Assembly: GCF_037893015.1 (NCBI RefSeq)
Contig: NC_133663.1
Span: 135,770,100-135,834,099, forward strand
Source: Macrotis lagotis
Taxonomy: Eukaryota > Chordata > Mammalia > Peramelemorphia > Peramelidae
Direction: 5' to 3'
DNA: 64,000 bases
A program made the translations under genes and the position numbers. Positions 12,298-23,616 of this stretch are shown piece after piece. Numbering within the stretch: the stretch's first letter is position 1; the number at the start of each line of letters is the position of its first letter. The notes beneath the pieces were generated by a model. It saw only the letters and a list, made by a program, of their open reading frames with translations. It was not told the DNA's origin and did not search any database.

Positions 12298-12945
12298 TTT
12301 CTTTTTCTTTTGTATTAAAGGGAAGCTAATTAGTTCATATCTTTTTCTTCCTAAGCACATAAATGGAGAGAATTTTTTTTTTTATAATCAGGAATTTTTT
12401 TTTAATATAAAGATTTCTATTGAATATTGGAATGAACTCTCAAGGAGGAAATTTCCTCTATGTGATCCCTGATATATTCATACAATCAGTGCTCAAATAC
12501 ACACAGTAAAATAATTTCATCATCTTCCAAGGAAAATCATTCCACTTTTTAACATCTGTAATGGTCATTAGAAAATTCTCCATTCATTTTGAGCAAAATT
12601 TTGTCTCCATGTGATATACACATGTATAGAAAGAAGCTTTGGTCAGATCTAATATTATAGTCTCCATTTAGTCTTCTGAAGTTTAATTGCACTTGCACTT
12701 AAGACACAATAATATTTTAATATGGTCAATAGATTGTAGTTCCTGCTATGACAACTTCAATCCTAAAACTCCAACCTGTTTTCTCTTTTCCAGTCTAAAT
12801 ATCTTCAACCTATTCAATTATTTATTAATTGAATAGTTTTTTGACCCTTCATAAATCTGATCGTATTCTTTTGGATGTGTTGTATTTTGTCCATATTTTA
12901 TTTCAAATATAAATGAAAGGATATATGCAAGAATCAAAGGGGAAA
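12298..12945. other. AT-rich stretch, nothing assigned
   Basis: No coding or RNA feature. Short T runs at 12373 and 12398 only. Confidence 0.45.
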
Positions 12946-13080
12946 TAAAAACACATTAAGTGGTTACTTTCCTCTCAATGCTGTGTTATACACAAGCAAA
13001 TATCCCCAAAAGTAAGAAAGTCATGACTTCAAGGAGCTTACATTCTCTTCTAATTAGGAAGACAGTAGATATTAGGGGAT
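12946..13080 (-). mobile_element. L2 tail, reverse orientation
   Basis: GACTTCAAGGAGCTTACATT and the preceding TGTTATACACAAGCAAATAT follow the antisense L2 3' region. Weak but recognisable. Confidence 0.45.
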
Positions 13081-13527
13081 GGTGGTCAAAGAGGAATAGT
13101 TTAGAAAATTGTAGGGATTGTGAGTGACTCTTTGTTTTTAATTTGATTCATTTGATTATAATCTCCCCAAACCATCTGAAAAGCCTCTATTCCTGAGCAG
13201 ATCAAGGGTAGAGATTAAATATCAAGGCTTGCCTTTACCTAATTTGCATCATTAGATTTGACTTCTCTGCAATATCTCTAACCTCCACATATAGGGGTTT
13301 TGGGCATGGAGATAGAGTAAGGACAAAATTCTGCATTTATCTTCATATTTATGTTTAGAACATCATAAAATTCCATAGGATTCTGTCCTTTCCTCTTTTT
13401 GACACTACACATGCTTGGAAGACCTTTCCACATTCTTCCTCACATATCTTGGTGTGTTGACTGTCTCATCACCAATATATGTGCCTTTGCTACCTCATGC
13501 TTGTCTTTGGATCATAGAAAAAGATGA

Positions 13528-13594
13528 GGCAATTTTTAGTGAAGGACCTTCTTTTACCAATGCATACTTGCAACTATTATGCAATTTATAGTCT
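13528..13594 (-). mobile_element. SINE fragment, inverted mate of 14700-14758
   Basis: The reverse complement reads TAAATTGCATAATAGTTGC, then GGTAAAAGAAGGTCCTTCAC, which matches 14700-14758 closely but in opposite orientation. This is the distal part of an older SINE type. Confidence 0.6.
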
Positions 13595-13964
13595 CTTTAA
13601 ACAAATTTGCACACACACACGCATACACATATATGTATATATTTATGCATATATGTATGTGTATAAAATTGTTTAAAAGAAATTTTAATATAATAAAATA
13701 TATTTTCCCAAACCTTTAAAAAATAACAGAATATAAAGATAGTCCCTGTCCTCTGGGGAAGGTAACATAAAAGGAAGTAGAAAGGTCTAAAGGAACAGGA
13801 ATTGGGGACATGGTTGAAAACGTTTAGATGGTCAGACATGCAGCCGATAGAGTAATGAAGGAAGACATGTCTGGTTGGAGTATTCTCCTTAGAGTGAAAA
13901 TAGAAACAACCAGTCAATATGAGGAAGAGGCTGAAAGGGTGAGACGTTCAAGACTGGAGTTAAG

Positions 13965-14121
13965 GGGTGGCTAGGTGGCGTAGTGGATAAAGCACTGATC
14001 CTGGAGTCAAGAGTACCTGGGTTCAAATCCGGTCTCAGACACTTAGTAATTACCTAGCTGTGTGGCCTTGGGCAAGCCACTTAACCCCGTTTGCCTTGCA
14101 AAAACCAAAAAAAAAAAAAAA
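13965..14121 (+). mobile_element. Young tRNA-derived SINE (WSINE/CORE type)
   Basis: Complete copy: tRNA-like head GGGTGGCTAGGTGGCGTAGT, box-B-like GGGTTCAAATCC, then TAGCTGTGTGGCCTTGGGCA, ending in TTGCCTTGCAAAAACC plus an A tail. It is flanked by AAGACTGGAGTTAAG on the left and AAGAGTGGAGTTAAG after the tail, a 15-bp target-site duplication with one mismatch. That is the signature of LINE-driven insertion. The family name is not verified. Confidence 0.9.
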
Positions 14122-14492
14122 AGAGTGGAGTTAAGTTATAGAGTGAAGAGGTTTCTGTAGCAAGGTACAGAAAGTCTAGTGATTCAGGTTTAAGGAGAAG
14201 AAACATAGCAGACATCCTTCAGTGAGCACAAGTACAACTGGTTTTCGGAAAGCAAGTACAGTACTTAATAACTCTATTATAAATTTCATCTTTTCAGTGT
14301 CTTCTTATCATCATTCCAGGCCATGGAATTTTTAAATTTTCTTTTTAAAATTGAATTATTTATTTTTCATTTTGTCTTTGTTGATCTATATCTTCATACA
14401 AACTCTTAAAAAAATGTTGAATTGGAAAGGCTAATCATGGAATTCTGTGACTTTAAACTTTAGACCAATCCTTTCTCCTTATCCACCTTACC

Positions 14493-14502
14493 CATATATG
14501 TA

Positions 14503-14538
<36 letters not shown>

Positions 14539-14572
14539 CATATATATATGGATATATATATCCATATATATA
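14493..14572. repeat. TA/CATA microsatellite
   Basis: Alternating TA with palindromic CATATATATG and GGATATATATATCC interruptions. Confidence 0.9.
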
Positions 14573-14609
14573 ATAATTAGTGGAAACATTATAACTTGTA
14601 TGTGTATAC

Positions 14610-14760
14610 ATTCTTGAGTCAGAAAGCTCAAGACATACTTCTCATGCATGCTGATTATGGAAGCTTGGGCAAGTTATTTAACCCCAGACAACTCTCTATG
14701 ACTCTAAATTGCAGAATAGTTGCAAGTATGGTAAAAGAAGTTCCTTCACTAAAAATTCAC
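14610..14760 (+). mobile_element. Old CORE-SINE
   Basis: GAGTCAGAAAGCTCAAGACA, then TTGGGCAAGTTATTTAACCC, then ACTCTAAATTGCAGAATAGT. The layout is head, CORE, distal segment. The distal segment is repeated in inverted orientation at 13528-13594. Confidence 0.6.
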
Positions 14761-14802
14761 AACTAATGTTATATAACAAATATGGATTCCTCTTAACCAT
14801 CA

Positions 14803-14816
14803 TCATCATCATCATT
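14803..14816. repeat. Short (ATC)n microsatellite
   Basis: Five consecutive ATC/CAT units. Confidence 0.8.
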
Positions 14817-14931
14817 AGGTGGATTAACAAGTAGGAAACTTTCTAACTCTACTACTATTCAGATTATTTACAAAGTTCAAAATATCCATATGGGGAATAG
14901 ATTTGAGGATATATGTTAAATGTGTGAGAAA

Positions 14932-14964
14932 TGTATATATACATATATATATGTATATATATAC
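14932..14964. repeat. (TA)n microsatellite
   Basis: Alternating TA with CATATATATATG core. Confidence 0.85.
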
Positions 14965-15908
14965 TGAGGTGTTTGAGGTGAGAAGCATTAAGAATATTCA
15001 TTTAAATGTTGTTAACAGTTTTTCCAGAAAGAAATAAAAAATAAAACAAAACAAACAAAATGAAAATATGGATGATAAACACTTAAATTTAATTCACATT
15101 ATTAACATTTTATCTATTATTTTCTTCAGGCTAAACAATTAATACAATAAACTTATACCATTTGAAGATTCTGAGGTAAAGATAATTTTACAAATTTGAC
15201 ATTCCTTAGAGATGGTTTGATCTGGCTCCTCTGCATTCTCTCTGTCCCTGTCTATCTGTCTGTCTGTCTCCCTGTTTCCTTTTGTTTCTCTTTGTCAGTC
15301 TGGGTTTTTTTTTTGCATCAATTTTTTTTTTCTTTCTCCATCTCTGAATATTTTTCTTTGTCTTTTTGCCCCAAGTTACTGCAATATCTTTCACATACGT
15401 ATTACTTTTGGATGTATAATAATATTTCTTCATTTAGAGTTCCTGTTTACTTTCACAAAGCCTTGCCAGTCATTTCATTCTGATAGGCTTAATCTACCAG
15501 AATGCAAAATTTATAGCTTTCTCCCAAACAAATTTTAATCCATGACAGATTTTAGCTAACTCCTGTTTCTGGTAATTAGAAATAGGTAGAATTTAATGGA
15601 TATTTAATGGATATGACAAAATCTTAATATGGTAATCTGCTAATGATATTGTAGTACCCTGACAATCTTGAAAATATGTTAAATGGAGAAAGCAAACTTT
15701 CCCCAAGCAAAATGTTCCAGTTACTCCTTTAAATAACAACAACCAAAAAAAGTTTCAAAATATCTTAATCTTCAAGTACTTATGTGATTTCTTTTGCTCT
15801 AAATAAATGATCTTTTAGATAAAATGAATAATAGCTAATGGAAAAAACTCTTTAAAACCATGAGTCTATAATGGGACTCCCAGGTAACCTTTAAAGTAAC
15901 TGACTGGC
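14965..15908. other. AT-rich stretch with pyrimidine-rich patch
   Basis: Contains a TCTG-rich pyrimidine patch at 15238-15290 and T runs around 15305 and 15324. Two overlapping frames of 75 and 95 codons on opposite strands are products of this biased composition; neither has a recognisable domain. Confidence 0.45.
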
Positions 15909-16121
15909 GGAATTGTCAGAAATCCCTCAACTGTAGCAAAATGTGTCCTGAATTCTCCTATAAATAAAACTAAAAAGGATCATTAAGAACCTTATTAGTT
16001 TAAAGCTAACAGAACAAAAAGCAAGTTTTAAACTAATAAGGGGTTGAATGAGTTCCCTTTAGGCAGCTATTAAGGGCATTCACCATCACTTTCCGTTGTT
16101 GAGGGAATTTTGACAATTCCC
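15909..16121. mobile_element. Foldback element / MITE-like long inverted repeat
   Basis: Two arms of about 98 bases (15909-16007 and 16024-16121) are imperfect reverse complements separated by about 16 bases. The inner 15 bases are perfect: CCTTATTAGTTTAAA at 15990-16004 pairs with TTTAAACTAATAAGG at 16027-16041. The outer ends pair GGAATTGTCAGAAATCCCTC with GAGGGAATTTTGACAATTCC, with mismatches. The intermediate region aligns with small gaps. The shape fits a non-autonomous DNA transposon or foldback element; the family is not known to me. Confidence 0.65.
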
Positions 16122-16884
16122 TTTAGAAATCACCTTAAAAACTACTCTACCTAACTGATTAGGCCTAAATATTGATTTGAGCTGTCTGCAGGTTAGCAGA
16201 GAAGGCTGCAAGTCATCTAGCAGTTCACATTCTATTTTTAGAATTTCGTAAGTGTTATAGCTTCAAAGATATTAATAGTTTATCCTTATATTTGTAGAGA
16301 GATTTAAAGATTTCAAAGTATTTTCAATTCAACTTAATTCAGTTATTCAGAACCTACCTTATACAAAGCACAGTATGAAAGGAGAGAATATTTGTATTTG
16401 AGGGGAGAGGAGCCTTTCATTTATTTCTTTTAATATTCAGAGCACCTAAGAAGTAGCAAGGACCAAGACTCAATTAAAATCCTCAAAATTCCTGTGATAG
16501 ATGACTCTTGCCTTCCATTTAGCTCAGTCCAAGGGACATAGCTTTTATCTATATGTTTTTGAAAGACCTAAGCTTTGGATATGAATTAGATTGGCATAAA
16601 ATGATATGAAATATTCTGACTCTAAAATTCTTCTATTCTTTTTTAATCAATGATTGTATAAAAGATAACACATCAAGAAGTATATATTTTACTTCCATGA
16701 TATATTTCACTATTAAAAGAAATGTTCAATCTTTTTCAAAGAAAGTTCAGATTAAAGTAATGGTCAGTTGGTTGCCTTCTTTCCCTAATGGACACATACA
16801 TTTGGCAAACCTTTCTATTAAAATATATATTATTTTTATTACATATTTTCCCATGAAAATATAGTAAACTATATTGATATTCTT
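16122..16884. other. Low-repeat AT-rich stretch
   Basis: No gene or clear repeat. A perfect MEF2-type motif CTATTTTTAG lies at 16232-16241, but such motifs are frequent by chance in AT-rich DNA. Confidence 0.4.
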
Positions 16885-16889
16885 TTTTT

Positions 16890-17044
16890 CTTTTGTTTTT
16901 TTTTTTTTTTGCAAGGCAAATGGGGTTAAGTGGCTTGCCCAAGACCACACAGCTAGGTAATTATTAAGTGTCTGAGACTGGATTTGAACCCAGGTACTCC
17001 TGACTCCAGGGCTGGTGCTCTATTCATTGTGCTGCCTAGCTGCC
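16890..17044 (-). mobile_element. Young tRNA-derived SINE (WSINE/CORE type)
   Basis: Reverse-oriented complete copy: T tail at 16890-16910, GCAAGGCAAATGGGGTTAAG, GGCTTGCCCAAGACCACACA, and GGATTTGAACCCAGGTACTC, ending at the head sequence TGCTGCCTAGCTGCC. Target-site duplication not seen. Confidence 0.85.
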
Positions 17045-17759
17045 AACAGGAGGCCTACTTTTGTCCTTAAATTACCTTGTCCATCAATAGGTGTGATCTG
17101 AAACATCAACCTCTAGGTAGTCTGTCCAGGTTGGGGTGGGGGTATGATCTCCAACGTATGAAAGGACTGAGCATTGTGGGAAGAGGCAGAGGAAACAGAT
17201 ATCAATTAAAAGATCATCAAAGCAAAATATATCTGAAGGGATTCTTGTTAAGATTAAGAATAGTAAACCATTGTTCTGTTAACAATTAAGGAAGTTCTCT
17301 CTAAATTCACTTGATTTAATATATCTAAGTGAGAGTTGGACCTATCCTTCACTCTGTTCTCTAATCTTTAAAAAGGAGGCTTTAAAGATGAATTTCCAAA
17401 TACATATATAAGTTTGCATGTGCAGGTGTGTGAGTATATATTTATTTTCAAGTTTTTCTAAATGAGATGTGAATAGTTTTGTCTTTTGGCCTTTGGAGAG
17501 TACAATAGAGAACACAGAATACTTTATCTAGTACTATGATCTCTGGAATCAAAGAAATCCTTCTTTCTGACAGAATTTACTTATTAAAGTGGTCACTACT
17601 TCTTGATTTTATTATAATGGTTATTGCCTTTGATGACTGACTAAAAGAAAAAGGGTAAACAGTTTATCAAAGACTCAACTCTAATAGGATCTTTGAGGTA
17701 GAGATACATGTGTTTTACATTTTAGGATGGAATTAAGGAAAGAAGGATAAAAAAGTAAT
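17045..17759. other. Unassigned stretch
   Basis: Slightly higher GC around 17095-17180. No supported gene; the 70-codon frame there lacks motifs. Confidence 0.4.
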
Positions 17760-17900
17760 AATATCATTATCTAACATTTATTCAACATATTAAAGTTTTC
17801 ACCTTAAACTAACTGATATTTTTATCCTCCCAACAATCTGAGGCTGAGAATTTAAGTAACTTGTCTAACATGAGAATGGTTTTGATCTTATGTTTTGAGT
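17760..17900 (-). mobile_element. Possible MIR-like SINE remnant
   Basis: TTTATCCTCCCAACAATCTG, then AAGTAACTTGTCTAACATGA resemble the antisense MIR body. Very diverged. Confidence 0.35.
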
Positions 17901-17940
17901 TTGACAATCTATTCATATGCTTTTTGAAGGAATACCTGAA

Positions 17941-18092
17941 GGACTGAAAAAAAGAGGAAGGGAAAGAGAAAAAAAATGATGAAAGAAGGAAAAAAGTAAG
18001 GAAAGGAAGAAGGGACAGAAGAAAGAAAGAAAAAAGAAGGAACAAAGGAAGGAAGGAAGAAAGAAAGAAGGAAGGAAGGAAAGAAGAAAAGA
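17941..18092. repeat. GAAA/GGAA polypurine tract
   Basis: Purine-only or nearly purine-only sequence made of GAAAG and GGAAGGAAG units, capable of triplex formation. The 98-codon minus-strand frame over it (runs of S, F and L) is a composition artefact. Confidence 0.85.
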
Positions 18093-18339
18093 GAATTATA
18101 ATCACAAATTTAGTGAAATTTCATTTATCATTGAAACCTTACTCCAGGTCCACCTGAGTTTTCTCTTTTCTTTGATTTACTCCCATGGAGGAACCCAATC
18201 TGAGTTTATTATGTAGAATTAGAAGGTTGTGTCTTAGATCTTCCTATACATATTTAAATGCAAAAGCAGACTGTTTTCCTATAATTGACAGAAGAATAAA
18301 ATGTCAATGTTCCTTTGGCCTCCAGTAAACTAATTATGT

Positions 18340-18560
18340 AGTCTTTAGAAGGCAGCAGGACTCACTGAATTAATTAAGCAACAAATCAGTACTTTAATCC
18401 TGAACTTACCATTGAATTGCTAAGTAGCCTTAGGAAACATTTACCTTTCCCAGTTTCCTTAACTAAACTGATTCCCTGTGGAGGTATAAAGAGCAATAAA
18501 GTAGAATAAAAAATAGTTGTAAAGCATTTTACAAATGTCAAATACTCTTACTTTATGAAT
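18340..18560 (+). mobile_element. MIR-like SINE
   Basis: TTGCTAAGTAGCCTTAGGAA, CCCAGTTTCCTTAACTAAAC and GTAAAGCATTTTACAAATGT follow the MIR head, CORE and 3' order. Diverged. Confidence 0.55.
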
Positions 18561-18769
18561 TAAGCAAATTTCTGTTTGGTTTATAGATACTAAAATTTTG
18601 AAGTATCACTCTCATTTAATGGATAAATTTGTTTTGATATGTTATTAAGGGGGATATTGTTGATGCTTTAAGATTTATTGTTTTCCATTGTTCCTCTTAA
18701 GATATCAGATTCCTCACTTACTTCCAACTTTGCAAAAGCATGATAAATTGAGTCAAAGAGGAGTGAAAT

Positions 18770-19300
18770 GGCATGGAATTATATCGAATTGGAGAGGGGA
18801 GAGGGAATGAAGCTGGAGGAGGGGGAGGGGAGGGTAGGCAAGGAGTGGGAGAGAGAGAGACAGAGGGCAGCCAGCCATGGGGCTTGGTTTAACCAGGCCA
18901 CATGGTGAGACCCAGTGTGCTCCATGTGTATTAAGGATGAGCAAGAAAAAGCCCTCTCCTTCAGGATGGGGGAACCAAAAGAAGCAAGAGCTCTAAGGGG
19001 TGGCACTTCCTGTTACATAACCTATGGTAGATTGACAGAGGATGGTGCTTGGGGAGTGGTGTTACACCTTGGACCAGGTATTTTCTAATGGTAAACAAAG
19101 TACTGGTCCTTCTTGTCCCAAGGTGCTTGACCTCCAAGTTCAACATTTCATTTCCTGTTGCACCAGCATATAAGATTAAATTAAACGGGAAAATTCGGGA
19201 CCAGATACCAAACAGCAGGGTCCAGGGACAACATGATATAGTCAACAATCAAGGTCAGTTTATATCTCGGGGCAGACAGTCTTCAACAAATAACAAGATT
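18770..19300. other. GC-richer block, possible LTR remnant
   Basis: Stands out from its surroundings by G-rich purine sequence (18790-18860, with GGAGGAGGGGGAGGGGAGGG), several CpGs and CCATGG-type sequence. Four overlapping short frames reflect the lower stop-codon density. The mixture of purine run, AATTAAA-like sites and phrases such as CAGGGTCCAGGGACAACATG suggests an old retroviral LTR, but I see no defined ends or target-site duplication. An exapted regulatory element is the alternative. Confidence 0.3.
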
Positions 19301-20204
19301 TTAACATCATTAAAACTACATTCATAATTCTCTACATCATTTCCCTGCATTACTATGTATATTTGTTTAAGGGGAAGATGGATTGGATAACCATGTACTT
19401 GGACAAGGGTACTTTAGAGCCATAGTAAGGGTATATTGCTCAACTTTTCCTAAAAGTTTGGGCATGACCAGAGATCTGTTTTTTGCTCTGGTTCAGATAA
19501 TGGAGACTATACCAAATATCACTGGTGACAAGACATAGATAAACCAATGATTCTATGGGCCATAAATCAGCTTATAGCCCCTTCTGAGGCAATCATTTTG
19601 GGGAAATACCCAGTATTAGCACTACTCTGGACTTTTGGGGTCCTCCTTTTAAGCAGTGAAACAGTAATCACACAAAAGACATCAGGACATAAGACTAAAT
19701 TTCAGCTTTCTTTTTATTTCCTTTCCTCAGCAGTAACTAGACAACATTCTAAGACATAAATTTTGTTGATACTAGTGACTATTACTTCATAACTTTGAGA
19801 TGTAAGGAGTTACTTGTAGCTGACTGCTAGTAGGAAGTTCTACTTGCAATAGAGATGCTTTTCTAATAAATATTTGCTGTCCAATGAGTTTATGATGATT
19901 CCTGGGAAATAAAACCACAAACTAGCTGACCAGAAGGTCTGGTTCAAGAATTGTGGCTTAGATTACCTAGTAGAATTTCTGAATCAGTTCTCTTCAGATT
20001 GACTGCTGCAGTTTCTGTTTTTCTCACCTTTCTCTGTTTACTTCTTTATAGAAGTTTGTTCAATTTTAATATCACTTGTTCATGGGAATTTTGGATATGA
20101 ATGTCTCATTTGCTTTCATAGTCATCATATTCATACTGCAAAGCAAGAATTAAAGTGTAAAGTAAAAACAATTTCAATATCATGGTAATTTAAATGTGAG
20201 ATAG
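19301..20204. other. Unassigned stretch
   Basis: No gene or repeat that I can name; it may belong with the GC-richer block to the left as one old element. Confidence 0.35.
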
Positions 20205-20330
20205 TGGAATATGGACAAATCTTAGAATCAAAGGTACCAATCTTTGATAATGTATTACCTTGGCAAGCTATTCAACCTTTCTAGTGTCAATTCCTTCATC
20301 AAGAAAAGGAAGAGGATGATTTGTTGTTGA
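20205..20330 (+). mobile_element. MIR-like SINE remnant
   Basis: TATTACCTTGGCAAGCTATT, then AACCTTTCTAGTGTCAATTC and TTCATCAAGAAAAGGAAG follow the MIR CORE. Weak. Confidence 0.45.
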
Positions 20331-22272
20331 CAGGTATTGGGAAGTGCTACTTGCAATTGATTTCAAAAATCTCTTTTATGAACTCTATCAAATTTTCATA
20401 CCATTTAGCATAAAGAAAATGCTTCTATTAGTTCTACCTGTCACCTTCCTTCTACTTCTGTTGTCTCCTTGTCTTTTTTTCCTTTGTGTAAAGCACCAGT
20501 TATCATTTCAGTTCCTAAACTTAATCCAATTCAGGAATCTTATAAAATAAACATTATTTAATTAATTCAAATTAGTTCAGTGGTATTGAAATGTAAGTAA
20601 TATAACCTCGAATCTTTACAAAAATAATTTTATACTCATATTTTTTTCATGAAATATTCATACTTTATTTTATCATATTTATTCTAGCTTTCTTGGTTTA
20701 TATTTCATTCTTGTCAAATTGTTATAACTTCATAACAAAAAAACAATAAAGCACTGATTTTTATATTTACTTATCAATAAATTTATTTAAAACAAAATAT
20801 TACATTTAAATATAATTAAAGTTCTTGATTATCAATATTAAATATTTATCAAATATTTTAAAAGTCACAGATTAAAAACAAATTTCTTATATTATTCTCT
20901 CAACATGGGGAAATGTAATAGATTTTGTCAATTTCAACTTTTGCATAAAGATTAAATGAAAATATTAAATATTGATTCCACCATGGTTTTCTTCTGACAT
21001 AAACTTATATACCAATTGTTAATAAAAGTGGCAGACTACACCAGTAAAGTGAATCTGCACCTGTAGACTCAAATTTCACCTGATGAAAACAGTATATTAA
21101 GTAATCATTGGACTGTGTTCATGTCAGTTAAAATGAATTTTCTATGGAATCTTGCCCAATTTGACTGTTGATTCAGTTTAGTTTTCACTGAAAAAAAATT
21201 AGATATATTCATGCAGGTGTTGTTCTTTAAAAATATCCAATAATTTTGCCTATAAATAATAGGGAGTAAAAATGGAAAAAAGTTTGGAAAACTCTTAAAT
21301 TAAGTCATTACATTTTTGAATAGTGTAATAAATGGTAAAATGTAATTTTAAAAGAAAGAAATAGCTATATAATATTATTCAACTTCCCAAATGAAGAAGG
21401 TATTGGTTACTTTACATAATTTTCCAATTTTTGGAAAAAAGTGGTAGAAATTTACATGCCAGAGTGAAGCCTCATAGAAAAAGAAAACAAAACCCCAAAA
21501 AACTAATATTAACTCATCTCTGGCATAAACTGGCTCCATGAACTGACAAAAATTTAAGTTTCAGAGACAATCCTGTGTGGGACCAGAGCTTTGTGTTATA
21601 TCATTGATTCAACTTAAAGAGAATAATTTGAAGACCTGGACTAGAGAACAGTAAGGAATTTGTTTACTCTTCTTGAGAAGAGAGCACAACCTCTGTAACA
21701 TGAGTTACAGGTCTAGGAGGAGTCCAAAGTACTGAGGCATGCAAGTCCCTTTTATCCTATTTCCTATTGTAGTGCAGTCCCCTGACCCATACCTATTGGC
21801 TAGATAGTTGGGCTCACAATCTTTCCACAATGGCACAATCTTAGCCAATTGTACAAAGCATTTTCAAGTCTTATTTGCATAATTATTCAGATTCAGCTTT
21901 ATCATATCAAAGGGAGATAATTCATTTTGCCTTATCCCAGAGATAATTCTGTATCTTTCCATATATGGAGTCAATCAGCATAGTGCTGTATAATCTTTGT
22001 TACCACTTGACCTTGGGGAAGTGGAAACTGCAATTCTTCCTGATGTGGCTTTGAGGAAAAAAAGAAGACTCATTGAAACCATGAGGGAGTCTTCACTAAG
22101 TCTTAGTTCTGCTCAGTCCTGAACTGCACTGGAGTTTATGAAGTTCCTAATTTTTTTTACCAATTTTATCAATTTTTTTTTTTACCAATAAAATCACAAA
22201 TCTCTCCCCATTGCCAATTTATGTTGTCTTCAATAGCAAAAGAATCCAAAAGCACATATGTTGTATATGCAG
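20331..22272. other. AT-rich stretch; possible LTR remnant at 21650-21980
   Basis: Mostly featureless AT-rich DNA. From 21650 to 21980 the composition is more balanced, with phrases such as ACCCATACCTATTGGCTAGA that recall an LTR U3 region, but no ends, TATA/polyadenylation pair or duplication were found. No coding feature. Confidence 0.35.
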
Positions 22273-22525
22273 TCTGGTAGGACCTTGGATAGACTGCATG
22301 ATCTGGGGTCAGAAAAACCAAATTTACTCCTAGACTCTTGGTGATTGATCATGAAAATGTCACTAAACACCATTTGACTGAGTTTCCTCATATATAAGAT
22401 GAGCTAGAAAAGGAAAAGACAAAGCATTCTAGTATCTTTGCCAAGAAAACCTGACTAGGGAGGTTCTCACAAGGTATTTGCATATGACTAGTAAAATTCA
22501 ACAACCACAACAACAAATAAATCTT
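22273..22525 (+). mobile_element. tRNA-derived SINE with RTE-type tail
   Basis: TTGGATAGACTGCATGATCT head, GTTTCCTCATATATAAGATG CORE, AGTATCTTTGCCAAGAAAAC, then AACAACCACAACAACAAATA tail. The GCCAAGAAAACC segment and CAACAACAA tail define a marsupial SINE whose 3' end resembles that of RTE/BovB-like LINEs, suggesting RTE-driven mobility. Confidence 0.65.
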
Positions 22526-22850
22526 GTAGAAGGAAATTAGAGAGAATTAATGTGCTTTACAAGAACTTTGATAAATCCCAAAATTCAAATTTTTGACTAA
22601 AGCACTCACTATTGATAATAACTTCTAGGAAAGTAGTCTGGCAGAAACTAGGATAGACCAATATCTCAAATTTCATGCCACAATAATATCAAAATATATT
22701 CATGATTTAAATTCAATTGATGATATAAACACGTTAAGGGACCATGGGAAAAATTTACTTGTCAGAGCTACTAAAGTTATAAGAATTTATAATCAAGTCA
22801 GGGATAAATTGTATGATTTTCAAAACATGAAATTTAAAAAGTTTTACACA

Positions 22851-22998
22851 GGGGTGGCTAGGTGGCATAGTGGATAAAGCACCAGCCCTGGAGTCAGGAA
22901 TACCTGGTTCAAATCCGGTCTCAGACACTTAATAATTACCTAGCTGTGTGGCCTTGGGCAAGCCACTTAACTCCATTTGCCTTGCAAAAACAATAAAA
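22851..22998 (+). mobile_element. Young SINE nested in L1
   Basis: Complete copy of the window's abundant SINE, GGGGTGGCTAGGTGGCATAG to TTGCCTTGCAAAAAC. Perfect 15-bp target-site duplication AAAAAGTTTTACACA at 22836-22850 and 22999-23013. The L1 sequence continues directly on both sides, which fixes the order of insertion. Confidence 0.95.
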
Positions 22999-23509
22999 AA
23001 AAAGTTTTACACAAGCAAAACCAATTCAGCCAAAATAATTAAAAAAGCAGAAAACTGGGAGAAAAAGAAATTTACAGCAAGTTATTTTAATAAAGATCTC
23101 ATTTACAAAATTCATAAGGAATTGTGCATGTTTATAAAAATAAAAGTCATTCCCCAGTTGAGAGATAGTCAAAAGGTATGAACAGTCAGATTTCAGAAGA
23201 AATCAAGGCTATCTATAGTTATATTTTTAAAAATGCTCAAAATCACTAACAATTAGAGAAGTAAAAGTTGACACAATCTCACACTTATGAGATTAGCTAA
23301 AATGACAGAGAAGGGAAATGACAAATATTGGAGATGCAAAAAATAGGTACATTAATATGCTGTTAATAAAATTATGGGTTGGTCCAATCATTCTGGAAAA
23401 TAATTTGAAACTCTGACCAAAGAGGCTATAAAACTGTGTTGATCTTTTAGACACAGCAATTCTGCTACTAGATCTATATTCCAAAGAGGTTTAAAAAATA
23501 ATAATAGTA

Positions 23510-23616
23510 GTGTTCGCTTCAGCAGCACATATACTAAAATTGGAATGATACAGAGAAGATTAGCATGGCCCCTGCACAAGGATGACATGCAAATTCGTGA
23601 AGCATTCCATATTTTT
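23510..23616 (+). pseudogene. RNU6: U6 snRNA retropseudogene
   Basis: U6 is the RNA polymerase III spliceosomal RNA that pairs with U4 and forms part of the catalytic centre. This copy is full length (107 positions) and aligns without gaps to vertebrate U6, including the TACAGAGAAGATTAGCATGG core with ACAGAGA box and a terminal T run. I count six substitutions against human U6 (offsets 4, 12, 37, 67, 77, 93); five turn CG into TG or CA, the mark of methylated-CpG decay. The upstream sequence is L1, with no room for U6's usual TATA and PSE. It is therefore a retrotransposed, non-functional copy rather than a U6 gene. Confidence 0.93.

Noticed and set aside
13965..14121. tRNA-like box A and box B sequence
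   Set aside because: Part of a SINE with A tail and target duplication; no acceptor stem or cloverleaf of a real tRNA gene. The same applies to all other SINE copies.
15196..15483. 95-codon plus-strand frame with hydrophobic runs resembling membrane segments
   Set aside because: Pyrimidine-rich DNA gives L, F and S codons; an equally long frame on the other strand shows the effect is compositional.
17809..18105. 98-codon minus-strand frame
   Set aside because: Produced by the GAAA/GGAA purine tract; repetitive S, F, L text.
23510..23616. Functional U6 snRNA gene
   Set aside because: Upstream is L1 rather than a U6 promoter, CpG sites are decayed, and it is fused to a retrotransposed tail.
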